Below are positions 1 through 10,791 of a stretch of 64,000 nucleotides of DNA, one piece after another. The first letter of the stretch is position 1. The number at the start of each line of letters is the position of its first letter. A program made the translations under genes and the position numbers. Under the pieces are notes generated by a model. It searched no databases and was not told the DNA's origin. It saw only the letters and a program-made list of their open reading frames with translations. The stretch lies in the NCBI GenBank assembly GCA_036676235.1, contig JAKFDI010000080.1, positions 50,037 to 114,036 of the forward strand, read 5' to 3'. The stretch comes from JAKFDI01 sp036676235. Lineage in GTDB: Bacteria > Pseudomonadota > Gammaproteobacteria > Burkholderiales > Burkholderiaceae_C.

Positions 1-2
1 CG

Positions 3-314
3 ATCTTCGGCAAGCTGCGGCAGTTCTGGCGTCCGTATCTTGCGCTCGTAGCGACCGGCGCGGTGGCGCTGACCGGCGCGGCCGCGATCATCGAGATGAT
101 CTACCACCTGCAGATCAACAAGGCGCTGGGCCCGCAGCTGCAGTTCATGGGCGTGACGCTCGATGCCTCACGGCTGGATGCGTGGCTCGTCGCCGGCCTC
201 GTGATGGTGGTCGGCGTGGCGTTGTTCGAGTGGATGCGGCGCCGCTTCGCGCGCCAGTGGGGTCAGGTGCAAGGTGAGATCGAGCAGGAAATCCGTCGCA
301 GGGAGGCGCAGTGA
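3..314 (+). CDS. livM: LivM-type branched-chain amino acid ABC permease, C-terminal end (partial)
   Basis: Reading frame open from the left edge of the window to a TGA at 312-314. The visible 103 residues contain two hydrophobic stretches and the motif EMIYHLQINKALGP, typical of the last part of LivM inner-membrane permeases, then a charged cytoplasmic tail ending RRREAQ. LivM forms the membrane channel with LivH and is powered by the LivG and LivF ATPases encoded next. Its stop overlaps the GTG start of livG (GTGA), so the genes are translationally coupled. The start lies outside the window. Substrate cannot be told from sequence: this transporter class also imports aromatic and dicarboxylic acids, and the catabolic genes that follow make an organic acid as likely as Leu/Ile/Val. 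Confidence 0.85.
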   Translation: MFGKLRQFWRPYLALVATGAVALTGAAAIIEMIYHLQINKALGPQLQFMGVTLDASRLDAWLVAGLVMVVGVALFEWMRRRFARQWGQVQGEIEQEIRRREAQ

Positions 315-1096
315 CTGAGCAGGCCTCAACGTACGCGGTCGAGCTGAAGGCGCTGCGCAAGTCCTTCGGCAAGACCGAGATCATTCGCGGCACCGACCTG
401 GCGGTGAAGCCGGGCGAGCGCGTGGCGATCATCGGACCCAACGGCGCGGGCAAGTCCACGCTGTTCAACCTCATCAGCGGGCGATTCGGTCCCACGAGTG
501 GCGAGATCCTTCTCAACGGCCGGCGCATCGACGGGCGCAAGCCCTTCGAGGTCAGCCGCATGGGCCTCGCACGCAGCTTCCAGGTCAGCAACCTCTTCGG
601 GCGCCTGTCGGTCTTCGAGAACCTGCGCTGCGGCGCCCTGTGGTCGCTCGGCTACAAGTATTCGTTCTGGAACTTCCTTGCCGGATCGAAAGACGCCAAC
701 GACCGCGCCGACGAGCTGATGAAGATGATCAAGCTCGACAAGAAGCGCGACACCCTGGCGATGAACCTCACCTACGCCGAGCAGCGTGCGCTCGAGATCG
801 GCATCACGATCGCCGGCGGTGCGGATGTGGTGCTGCTCGACGAGCCCACCGCCGGCATGAGCAAGAGCGAGACGCGGCGCTTCATCGAGCTGATCCGCGA
901 GGTGACGGTGGGCAAGACGCTGCTGACCGTGGAGCACGACATGGGCGTGGTCTTCGGGCTGGCCGACAAGATCGCGGTGCTGGTGTACGGCGAGGTGATC
1001 GCCTTCGACACGCCGGAAGCCATTCGCGCCAACGCCCGCGTGCAGGAGGCCTATCTCGGCTCCGTGCTGGCAGACCAGCAAGCGGCGGGACACTGA
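311..1096 (+). CDS. livG: Branched-chain-type ABC transporter ATP-binding protein LivG
   Basis: 261-residue ABC ATPase starting at GTG 311, which overlaps the livM stop. It shows Walker A GPNGAGKST, a Q-loop region in FQVSNLFGRLSVFENL, Walker B plus catalytic Glu in VVLLDEPTAGM, and the switch His in TVEHDM. The signature segment is LTYAEQ rather than LSYGQQ, a mild departure from the usual LivG form. Length is normal for LivG (about 255-260). With LivF it forms the nucleotide-binding pair on the cytoplasmic face of the LivHM permease. Two bases separate it from livF, so it is co-transcribed. Confidence 0.92.
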   Translation: MTEQASTYAVELKALRKSFGKTEIIRGTDLAVKPGERVAIIGPNGAGKSTLFNLISGRFGPTSGEILLNGRRIDGRKPFEVSRMGLARSFQVSNLFGRLSVFENLRCGALWSLGYKYSFWNFLAGSKDANDRADELMKMIKLDKKRDTLAMNLTYAEQRALEIGITIAGGADVVLLDEPTAGMSKSETRRFIELIREVTVGKTLLTVEHDMGVVFGLADKIAVLVYGEVIAFDTPEAIRANARVQEAYLGSVLADQQAAGH

Positions 1097-1098
1097 AC

Positions 1099-1794
1099 AT
1101 GCTGACACTCGAGAACGTCCACGCGTACTACGACAAGAGCCACATCCTGCACGGCGTCGACATGAAAGTCGGCGAGGGCGAGATCGTCGGGCTGCTGGGC
1201 CGCAACGGCTCGGGCCGCTCCACCACGGTCAAGACCATCATGGGCCTGGTGCGCGGCGAGGGCTCCGTGCGCTTCGGCGAGCACGAACTGCTGGGCCGCA
1301 AGGCTTTCGAGATCGCTCACCAAGGCATCGGCTACGTGCCCGAGAACCGCGACATCTTTCCCAAGCTCACGGTGCACCAGAACCTGCAGCTCGGCGAGAA
1401 GCGCAAGAACAAGAATCCGCGCTGGTCGTACGACGACATGTACGAACTCTTTCCGCGCCTGAAGGAGCGTCAGCATGTCGAAGCCGGCGTGCTGTCCGGC
1501 GGCGAGCAGCAGATGCTCGCGCTGTGCCGCACGCTGATGGGCGACCCGGATCTCATCATGATCGACGAGCCGACCGAGGGCCTCGCGCCCAAGATCGTCG
1601 AGCTGGTGGCCGAGTACCTGAAGGAACTCAAGCGCCGCGGCGTCTCGGTGTTGCTGGTGGAGCAAAAGCTCACCATCGCGCTCGAAATCTCCGAGCGCTG
1701 CTATGTGATGGGACACGGCAGCATCGTCTTTGAGGGCACTCCTGCGGAACTGCGCGCCGATGCCTATATTCGCAAGGAGTGGCTCGAGGTGTAG
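1099..1794 (+). CDS. livF: Branched-chain-type ABC transporter ATP-binding protein LivF, Walker A Lys replaced by Arg
   Basis: 231-residue ABC ATPase. The ATG at 1099 is chosen because it falls just after the livG stop and gives the family N-terminus MLTLENVHAYYDKSHIL; the frame stays open far upstream but only as a shadow of livG. Signature LSGGEQQMLALCR, Walker B IMIDEPTEGLAP and switch VEQKL are intact. The Walker A loop reads GRNGSGRST: residue 40, normally the invariant Lys that holds the ATP phosphates, is Arg (codon CGC at 1216-1218). LivG keeps its Lys, so the heterodimer may use one canonical and one altered site, or this may be a tolerated family variant. Confidence 0.92.
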   Translation: MLTLENVHAYYDKSHILHGVDMKVGEGEIVGLLGRNGSGRSTTVKTIMGLVRGEGSVRFGEHELLGRKAFEIAHQGIGYVPENRDIFPKLTVHQNLQLGEKRKNKNPRWSYDDMYELFPRLKERQHVEAGVLSGGEQQMLALCRTLMGDPDLIMIDEPTEGLAPKIVELVAEYLKELKRRGVSVLLVEQKLTIALEISERCYVMGHGSIVFEGTPAELRADAYIRKEWLEV

Positions 1795-1803
1795 TTGACC
1801 TCC

Positions 1804-1875
1804 GGCCGCGGTATACCGCGGCCACCTCCCGAGGAGGTGCTCAGCCGCCTTGGGGCGGCCCGGCGCCGGCTGAGC
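1804..1875. repeat. Three consecutive hairpins with CCTTGGGGCGGCCCGGC repeat core
   Basis: After livF come three stem-loops in a row: a perfect 8-bp stem GGCCGCGG/CCGCGGCC around TATA (1804-1823), CACCTCC/GGAGGTG (1823-1839), and GCTCAGCCG/CGGCTGAGC (1839-1875). The last encloses CCTTGGGGCGGCCCGGC, a 17-mer found again inside tex at 23045-23061. This is a member of the multi-hairpin intergenic repeat family seen elsewhere in the window, and it probably ends or stabilises the liv transcript. There is no T-run. Confidence 0.7.
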
Positions 1876-1970
1876 AACCCGCTTCGACACGTTTCGATCC
1901 CTGCATCGGGCCGGCCGCTTTCGATCGCTTCTTGTCGCGGTCGGGACAGGCCGGCCTTCTGCTTGGTTCA

Positions 1971-1992
1971 TAGAATCGAACGGTCGTACTTT
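1971..1992 (+). promoter_or_regulatory. Possible promoter -10 with TetR-like operator before the beta-oxidation genes
   Basis: TAGAAT at 1971-1976 resembles a -10 box. Just downstream is the near-palindrome GAACGGTCGTAC (1978-1989), whose half-sites GAACG and CGTAC match with one mismatch. That outline resembles operators of TetR-type regulators of fatty-acid and CoA-ester catabolism. No convincing -35 is seen and no regulator gene lies in the window, so this is tentative. Confidence 0.3.
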
Positions 1993-2036
1993 TCGTGCGA
2001 CTGTTTGCCTCGTCAGCATCAACACGAGAGATCTCC

Positions 2037-4130
<2,094 letters not shown>

Positions 4131-4146
4131 ATAACTAGGAGACATC

Positions 4147-4257
4147 TCATGACACACATCAACGCTTCGCGGGTCGAGCGCCGGGCCGCTCCCAAGCCGG
4201 CCCGCATCCCCTTGGGGGATCGGCCGATGTATTCATCGGACGAGGGGCAGTCATGAC
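4147..4257 (+). repeat. Intergenic repeat element flanked by duplicated start-codon sequence, with a 35-codon mini-ORF
   Basis: Between the hydratase/dehydrogenase and the HD-domain gene lies a reverse copy of the window's repeat (CCGGGCCGCTCCCAAGCC, then CCCCTTGGGGG at about 4167-4219). TCATGAC occurs on both sides (4147-4153 and 4251-4257), so the start-codon region seems duplicated. The first ATG (4149, after TAGGAGAC) opens a 35-residue ORF ending at 4256, and its stop overlaps the ATG at 4253 (ATGA). The peptide is repeat-encoded and probably not a functional protein, but its translation could couple to the next gene. Confidence 0.6.
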
Positions 4258-4864
4258 CGAACGCGCGACCTTCACGAGCATGGAGACCAGCACGGCTGAA
4301 GACTGGGCCAGGATCCGAACCGAGGCAGTGCCCTTCGGCAAGTCGCTGCCGGACCGCATCATGGCGCACCTCAAGCTGCTCGAAGGCGACTACGGCGGCT
4401 TCCCGGTCGACCGCTACAGCCACTCGCTGCAGACCGCCACGCGCGCGCTGAAGGACGGCCGCGACGAGGAGTACGTGGTGTGCGCGCTGCTGCACGACAT
4501 CGGCGACACGCTCGGCTGCTTCAACCACTTCGACATCGCCGCCGCCATCCTCAAGCCCTTCGTGAGCGAAGCCAACCTGTTCATGGTGCAGAACCACGGC
4601 ATCTTCCAGGGCTACTACTTCTTCCACCACCTGGGCCTGGACCGCGACATGCGCGAGCGTTTCGCCGGCCACGAGCACTACGCGCGCACCGAAGAGTTCT
4701 GCGCGCTCTACGACAACCCGGCCTTCGACCCCAAGGCCTCGTTCCTGCCTATGGCCGAGTTCGAGCCCATGCTGCGCCGCGTGTTCGCCAAGCCGGTGAA
4801 CAGCATCTACCGCCCGATCGCACAAGACATGCAAGCCGCGTCCTCGATGGCGCAAGCCGCCTGA
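4253..4864 (+). CDS. HD-domain protein (PhnZ/MIOX-like outline)
   Basis: 203 residues. A metal-binding HD core is visible: His57 in RYSHSLQTATRA, the pair His81-Asp82 in CALLHDIGD, and further histidines at 92, 115, 125 and 126 (NHGIFQGYYFFHHLGLD). HD proteins are metal phosphohydrolases or, in the PhnZ/myo-inositol-oxygenase branch, di-iron oxygenases. The 24-residue gap between the first His and the HD pair resembles PhnZ, which is an inference. It sits between the hydratase/dehydrogenase and the thiolase, so a role in the same catabolic route is likely but undefined. Start ATG 4253 is preceded by GAGGGG, supplied by the repeat element, and overlaps a mini-ORF stop. Confidence 0.75.
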   Translation: MTERATFTSMETSTAEDWARIRTEAVPFGKSLPDRIMAHLKLLEGDYGGFPVDRYSHSLQTATRALKDGRDEEYVVCALLHDIGDTLGCFNHFDIAAAILKPFVSEANLFMVQNHGIFQGYYFFHHLGLDRDMRERFAGHEHYARTEEFCALYDNPAFDPKASFLPMAEFEPMLRRVFAKPVNSIYRPIAQDMQAASSMAQAA

Positions 4865-4884
4865 TTTTCCCAAGGAGTATTTCC

Positions 4885-6060
<1,176 letters not shown>

Positions 6061-6083
6061 ACGCCTTGCATGCAGCGCACGGC

Positions 6084-6557
6084 ATGGAGCTTCCATTGCC
6101 GCCCGGCGTCACGGCCGAGCAGTTCCTGATGCACGGCCAGGCCGTGCTTGCCAAACAGCCGTTCAGCGTGCTGATCGGCGCGCAGCTCACGGCGCTCTTG
6201 CCGGGCCGCTGTCGCCTGGAACTGCCGATCACCGAACAGTTGCAGCAGCAGCACGGCTTCGCGCACGGCGGCGTGGTGAGCTACCTCGCCGACAACGCGC
6301 TCACCTATGCCGGCGGGACGGCGATGCGGGTGCCGGTGGTCACGTCCGGCTTCACCATCAACTACCTGCGCCCCGGCATCGGCGAGCGCCTCGTCGCGCG
6401 CGCCGAGGTGGTGCACGTGAGCCGGTCGCAGGCGGTGTGCCGCTGCGAAGTGTTCGCCGTGAAGGCGGGCGAAGAGAAGCTCTGCGCCGTGGCGCAGGGC
6501 ACCATCGCCCGGATCGGCGGCGACGGCACCGGACGCGACGGCACGGCCCAGCAGTAG
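6084..6557 (+). CDS. PaaI-family hot-dog thioesterase
   Basis: 157 residues from ATG 6084, 23 bases after the thiolase stop. The hot-dog core motif QQHGFAHGGVVSYLADNAL (about residues 52-70) carries the HGG-x(6)-D pattern of PaaI-type acyl-CoA thioesterases. Such enzymes hydrolyse stalled or toxic acyl-CoA intermediates and free CoA, a common companion of aromatic and fatty acid catabolic operons. The C-terminus ends in a poorly ordered Gly/Thr-rich tail (GGDGTGRDGTAQQ). A second gene of the same fold lies at 10792. No good ribosome binding site precedes this ATG, and coupling to the thiolase is likely. Confidence 0.85.
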   Translation: MELPLPPGVTAEQFLMHGQAVLAKQPFSVLIGAQLTALLPGRCRLELPITEQLQQQHGFAHGGVVSYLADNALTYAGGTAMRVPVVTSGFTINYLRPGIGERLVARAEVVHVSRSQAVCRCEVFAVKAGEEKLCAVAQGTIARIGGDGTGRDGTAQQ

Positions 6558-6645
6558 GGCGCTCGCCGCGGCACCCTCGTTTCACCGATTCCGCGTGCGT
6601 CGCGGCCCGAGCGGCGGCGTACGCGCAGCACATGAGCCTTGAACC

Positions 6646-8481
6646 ATGAGCCACCGCCAGACCACCGACTTCCTGCTCTACGACTGGCTCGCCGCCGAGT
6701 CGCTGGTGCAGCGCCCACGCTTCGCCGACCACTCGCGCGAGACCTTCGACTCGGTGCTCGACACCTGCGAGAAGATCGCCCGCGAGAAGTTCGCGCCCTT
6801 CAACCGCATCGCCGACACCGAAGAGCCCTGGTTCGACGGCGACAAGGTGCACCTGCCCGAAAGCAGCCACGCCGCTTCGCGCGCCTACGTCGAATCCGGC
6901 ATGCTCGCCGCCGCGCAGGACTACGACATCGGCGGCATGCAACTGCCCTATCTCGTCGAGATGGCGGCGAGCAGCTTCTTCGCCAAGGGCGGCATTGGTC
7001 TGGGCGGTGGCGGCATGCTCACCAGCGGCAACGCCAACCTGCTGATGGCGCACGGCACCGAGCTGCAGAAGGAGGTGTTCGCGCGCAATGAATTTGCCGG
7101 CCGCTTCTTCGGCACCATGTGCCTGAGCGAGCCGCAGGCCGGCTCCAGCCTGTCGGACATCGCCACGCGCGCCGAGCCGGATGGCGAAGACTTCGGGAGC
7201 GATCCGCTCGGCCCTCGCTATCGCCTGCGCGGCAACAAGATGTGGATCTCCAACGGCGAACACGAACTGGCCGAGAACATCGTCCACCTCGTGCTCGCCA
7301 AGATCCCCGGTGCGGACGGCAAGCCGATTCCCGGCACGCGCGGCATCTCGCTGTTCATCGTGCCCAAGAAGTTGGTCGACACGAGCGGCGCGATCACCGG
7401 CGAGCGCAACGACGTCGCATTGGCCGGCCTCAACCACAAGCTCGGCTACCGCGGCATTCCCAACACGCTGCTGAACTTCGGCGAAGGCAAATTCCCGGTA
7501 CGGGGTTCCGGCGGCGCAATCGGCTACCTCGTCGGCAAGCCCGGCGAAGGCCTGCGCTGCATGTTCCACATGATGAACGAGGCGCGCATTCACGTGGGTC
7601 TGGGCGCCACCATGCTCGGCGTGGCCGGCTACGAGGCCAGCCTCGACTACGCGCGCGAGCGCCCGCAGGGTCGCCCCAACGGCCCGAACGGCAAGGACGC
7701 CACGCAGCCGCAGGTGCCCATCATTCGCCACGCCGACATCAAGCGCATGCTGCTCGCGCAGAAGAGCCTGTGCGAAGGCGCACTGGCGTTGGCGCTGTAT
7801 TGCGCTCGCCTCGTTGACGAGCAGCACACCGGCGATGCGGCGGCGGCCGACGAGGCCAAGCTGCTGCTGGAGATGCTCACGCCGATTGCCAAGAGCTTCC
7901 CGAGCGAGTGGTGCCTGGAGGCCAACAGCCTGGCCATCCAGATCATGGGCGGCTACGGCTACACGCGCGATTTTCCGGTGGAGCAGTACTGGCGCGACAA
8001 CCGCCTGAACATGATCCACGAGGGCACGCACGGCATCCAGGCGCTGGACCTGCTGGGCCGCAAGGTGGTGATGAACAACGGTGCGGGCTTTGCGCTGCTT
8101 ACCGAGAAGATCAACGCCACCATCGAGCGTGCGCTCGCGGTGCCGCCGCTGGCTGAGCACGCCAATGCGTTGACCGATGCGCTGAAGGCACTCGACCAGG
8201 CCACGCGCGCCGCATGGGCCACCGGCAACCCGGACGAAGCGCTGGCGAACGCCACGCCCTATCTGCAGGCTTTCGGCCACACCGTCGTTGCATGGATGTG
8301 GCTCGACGTCGCGCTGTGCGCGCAGGCCAAGGCAGGGCAGGCCGACAGCGATGCGCTGCACGGCACGCTCGCCGCGGCGCGCTACTTCTTCCGCTACGAA
8401 CTGCCGCGCATCGGTGCATGGCTGGGTGTGGTCGAAACGCGCGACGACACCTGCCGCACGATGCAGGAGTCCTGGTTCTGA
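6646..8481 (+). CDS. Large acyl-CoA dehydrogenase (about 600-residue, DmdC-like class)
   Basis: 611 residues. The length, the N-terminal extension before the FAD core, and motifs FGTMCLSEPQAGSSLSDI (FAD/substrate loop), GNKMWISNGEHE, and GGYGYTRDFPVEQYWRDNR near the C-terminal core match the long acyl-CoA dehydrogenases that include 3-methylmercaptopropionyl-CoA dehydrogenase DmdC. Many members act on medium- or long-chain or unusual acyl-CoAs, passing electrons to ETF. It would introduce the 2,3 double bond that the upstream hydratase uses. The precise substrate cannot be read from sequence. Confidence 0.9.
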   Translation: MSHRQTTDFLLYDWLAAESLVQRPRFADHSRETFDSVLDTCEKIAREKFAPFNRIADTEEPWFDGDKVHLPESSHAASRAYVESGMLAAAQDYDIGGMQLPYLVEMAASSFFAKGGIGLGGGGMLTSGNANLLMAHGTELQKEVFARNEFAGRFFGTMCLSEPQAGSSLSDIATRAEPDGEDFGSDPLGPRYRLRGNKMWISNGEHELAENIVHLVLAKIPGADGKPIPGTRGISLFIVPKKLVDTSGAITGERNDVALAGLNHKLGYRGIPNTLLNFGEGKFPVRGSGGAIGYLVGKPGEGLRCMFHMMNEARIHVGLGATMLGVAGYEASLDYARERPQGRPNGPNGKDATQPQVPIIRHADIKRMLLAQKSLCEGALALALYCARLVDEQHTGDAAAADEAKLLLEMLTPIAKSFPSEWCLEANSLAIQIMGGYGYTRDFPVEQYWRDNRLNMIHEGTHGIQALDLLGRKVVMNNGAGFALLTEKINATIERALAVPPLAEHANALTDALKALDQATRAAWATGNPDEALANATPYLQAFGHTVVAWMWLDVALCAQAKAGQADSDALHGTLAAARYFFRYELPRIGAWLGVVETRDDTCRTMQESWF

Positions 8482-8569
8482 CATGAAACAGCCCCCACGT
8501 CGCTTTGCTCCTGCCCCCCGAGGGGGGCGGTCAGTGGCTGCTGGCGGCCGGGCGCCACTGACATGAAAC
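8478..8569 (+). repeat. Repeat element bracketed by a 12-bp direct repeat containing the next gene's start codon
   Basis: CTGACATGAAAC occurs at 8478-8489 and exactly again at 8558-8569. The 68 bases between carry the window's repeat element (GCCCCCACGTCGCTTTGCTC, then CCCCCCGAGGGGGG). The first copy's ATG (8483) opens a 27-residue ORF whose TGA (8564-8566) overlaps the second ATG (8563), giving ATGA coupling. This mirrors the arrangement at 4147-4257. The layout suggests insertion of a small element with target duplication at a start codon. Confidence 0.7.
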
Positions 8570-8754
8570 CCGCCACCGTCGAAACGCTCGTCTGGGTGTT
8601 GATGTACGGCGGCCTGCTGGGCGTCGGTCTCGGCCTCGCGCTGCAGCACACCGAACCTGCATTCGGCTGGACGCTCATCGTTGCAGGCGGCGTGCTGGCG
8701 GTCGTGGGCGTAGCGCTGATCTACGTGCGCTCGCGCATGAAGGACGATCGATGA
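8563..8754 (+). CDS. Small two-helix membrane protein, unknown function
   Basis: 63 residues: MKPATVETLVW, a first hydrophobic helix (about 10-27, VLMYGGLLGVGLGLALQ), a short loop HTEPAFG, a second helix (about 33-54, TLIVAGGVLAVVGVALIYVRS), and a charged tail RMKDDR. The sequence composition and the good hydrophobic pattern argue for a real inner-membrane protein. It is placed between the acyl-CoA dehydrogenase and the M3 peptidase with short spacing. No family recognised. Its start codon is the second copy of a duplicated start region. Confidence 0.6.
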   Translation: MKPATVETLVWVLMYGGLLGVGLGLALQHTEPAFGWTLIVAGGVLAVVGVALIYVRSRMKDDR

Positions 8755-8794
8755 TCTGTGACCCGCTGCCCGATCGGTCCGGCCAAGGCGCGTG

Positions 8795-10765
8795 ATGGCA
8801 TACCGGGCCTGCACGCTGCTGCTATGGGCGAGCGCCTTCGCCGCGCATGGGGCGCCGGCCGAGCCCTACGTCTTTCCGAATTACACCGAGGCGGCTGCGG
8901 TCACCGCCGACTGCGGGCGCATGCTGGCCGATCTGAAGGCGCAAGCCGCGCAGCTCGCGGCGCCCGCGGCCGATGGCGACGTGCTCGCCGGCCTCGATGC
9001 GATGACGCGGCGCTACGAGGACACGCTGGGCCCGCTGTCGCTGCTCACTGCCGTGCATCCCGACAAGGCGGTGCGTGATGCCACCGAAGCCTGCACGCTG
9101 AAATTCGACGCCTTCTACACCGCCTTCCTGCAGAACGAGCCGGTCTATGAACGACTGAAGCAGGCGCAACCGGCGGACGACATCGATCGCCGCTATCGCA
9201 GCGAACTGCTCGATGCCTTCGAGGACTCAGGCGTCGGCCTGCCGCCCGCGCAGCGCGAACGAGCGAAGGCCATCAGCACCGAGATCACCGGCTTGTCGCA
9301 GGCATTTCGCCGCCGCTTGCGCGAAGACAAGACCCGGCTCGCCTTCACCCAGGCCGAGCTGAAGGGCGTGCCGGCGCCGGTGTGGCAGCAGGCGCCGCGC
9401 GACGCGAAGGGCCGCTATTTGCTCGGGCTCGACTACCCGACGCTCACGCCGGTGCTGGAGAACGCGGTCGACCCACGAACGCGCGCGCGCATGCGCGGCG
9501 CTTTCATGCGACTGGGCGGCACCGAGAACCTCGCCGTGCTGCAGCAGCTCGGCGATCTGCGGCGCGAGTACGCGGCCCTGTTCGGCTTCGATTCCTACGC
9601 CGATTTCGTGCTGCGCCGGCGCATGGCGCAAAACGAGGCCGAGGTGCAGCGCTTTCTCGCCACGGTGAAGGACGCGGTCGAACGTCGCGAGCTCGATGAC
9701 CTGGCGCTGCTGCGCGAGGCCAAGGCGCGGCACCTGAAGCAGCCCGTGGAGAAGACGACGCTGCAGCGCTCGGACGTGGCCTTCTACAGCGAGCGCATTC
9801 GCCGCGCGCGCTTCGCGGTGGACCAGGAGCGATTCCGCCCGTACTTCCCGCCGCAGGCCAGCCTCGACACGGTGTTCGCGCTCGCCGCGCGGCTGTTCGG
9901 CGTGAGCTTCAAATCGCTTCAGCAGACGCTGTGGCATGCCGACGCGCGTGCCTTCGCGGTGAGCGACAGCACCAGCGGCGAACTGCTGGGCACGCTCTTC
10001 GTCGATCTCTATCCGCGCGACGACAAGTACAACCATGCGGCGGTCTGGACGCTACGCAACGTGTCCACGCTGGCCGAGCGCCGGCCGGCCGCGGCGCTCG
10101 TCGTCAACTTTGATCGGCGGGGTCTGACGCTGGACGAGTTCGAGACGCTGCTGCATGAGTTCGGCCACGCGCTCCATTCGCTGCTGTCCAAGACGCGCTA
10201 CGCCGGGCAGGGCGGCACCAGCGTGCAGACCGATTTCGTCGAGGCGCCATCGCAGATGCTCGAGGACTGGGTCTACCACCCGGAAGTGCTGGCGCTCATG
10301 CAGCAGGTGTGCAAGACCTGCAAGCCGGTGCCGAAGGATCTGCTGGCGCAGGCCGAGCGCGCGCGTCACTTCGGCAAGGGTTATCAATACGCACGCCAGC
10401 ATCTGTTCGCACGCTACGACCTCGCCCTCCACGGCAAGACACGCGAGGCGCCGCTCGCGCTGTGGAAGCGCATGGAAGCGACCACGCCGCTCGGCCATGC
10501 CGAAGGCAGCATGTTCCCGGCCGGCTTCGCGCACATCGCGGGCGGCTATGCGGCGGGCTACTACAGCTACCTGTGGAGCCAGGTGCTGGCCGAAGATCTG
10601 CGCACGGCCTTCGACGGCAAGCGCCTCGACGCTGCCACGGGCCGGCGCTATCGCGACACCGTGCTCGCCAACGGCGGTCAGATGGCGCCGGCCGAGCTGA
10701 TGCAGCGCTTTCTCGGCCGCCCGAGCGACAGCCGCGCCTTCTTCGAGTTTCTGAACCGGCAATAG
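8795..10765 (+). CDS. Exported M3-family metallopeptidase (thimet oligopeptidase/oligopeptidase A type)
   Basis: 656 residues from ATG 8795; an in-frame GTG lies immediately before at 8792. The N-terminus MAYRACTLLLWASAFAAHGA is a signal peptide, so unlike cytoplasmic PrlC/OpdA it should act in the periplasm. The zinc site is visible as HEFGH (His454, Glu455, His458) within ETLLHEFGHALHSLL, with third ligand Glu483 in DFVEAPSQMLEDW. The family cleaves short peptides. The C-terminal GYAAGYYSYLWSQVLAEDL segment is also typical. Its placement among CoA-ester genes may be incidental. Confidence 0.9.
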   Translation: MAYRACTLLLWASAFAAHGAPAEPYVFPNYTEAAAVTADCGRMLADLKAQAAQLAAPAADGDVLAGLDAMTRRYEDTLGPLSLLTAVHPDKAVRDATEACTLKFDAFYTAFLQNEPVYERLKQAQPADDIDRRYRSELLDAFEDSGVGLPPAQRERAKAISTEITGLSQAFRRRLREDKTRLAFTQAELKGVPAPVWQQAPRDAKGRYLLGLDYPTLTPVLENAVDPRTRARMRGAFMRLGGTENLAVLQQLGDLRREYAALFGFDSYADFVLRRRMAQNEAEVQRFLATVKDAVERRELDDLALLREAKARHLKQPVEKTTLQRSDVAFYSERIRRARFAVDQERFRPYFPPQASLDTVFALAARLFGVSFKSLQQTLWHADARAFAVSDSTSGELLGTLFVDLYPRDDKYNHAAVWTLRNVSTLAERRPAAALVVNFDRRGLTLDEFETLLHEFGHALHSLLSKTRYAGQGGTSVQTDFVEAPSQMLEDWVYHPEVLALMQQVCKTCKPVPKDLLAQAERARHFGKGYQYARQHLFARYDLALHGKTREAPLALWKRMEATTPLGHAEGSMFPAGFAHIAGGYAAGYYSYLWSQVLAEDLRTAFDGKRLDAATGRRYRDTVLANGGQMAPAELMQRFLGRPSDSRAFFEFLNRQ

Positions 10766-10791
10766 CCCGAATACGAGAAAGACACGACCCG

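Noticed and set aside
640..1098. Upstream extension of the livF reading frame
   Set aside because: It overlaps livG out of frame and encodes Arg/Ala-rich nonsense; the LivF family start is at 1099.
4149..4256. 35-codon ORF as a functional gene
   Set aside because: It is mostly repeat-derived sequence; kept only as part of the repeat annotation.
8483..8566. 27-codon ORF as a functional gene
   Set aside because: Encoded by the repeat element; conservation unlikely, significance is positional.
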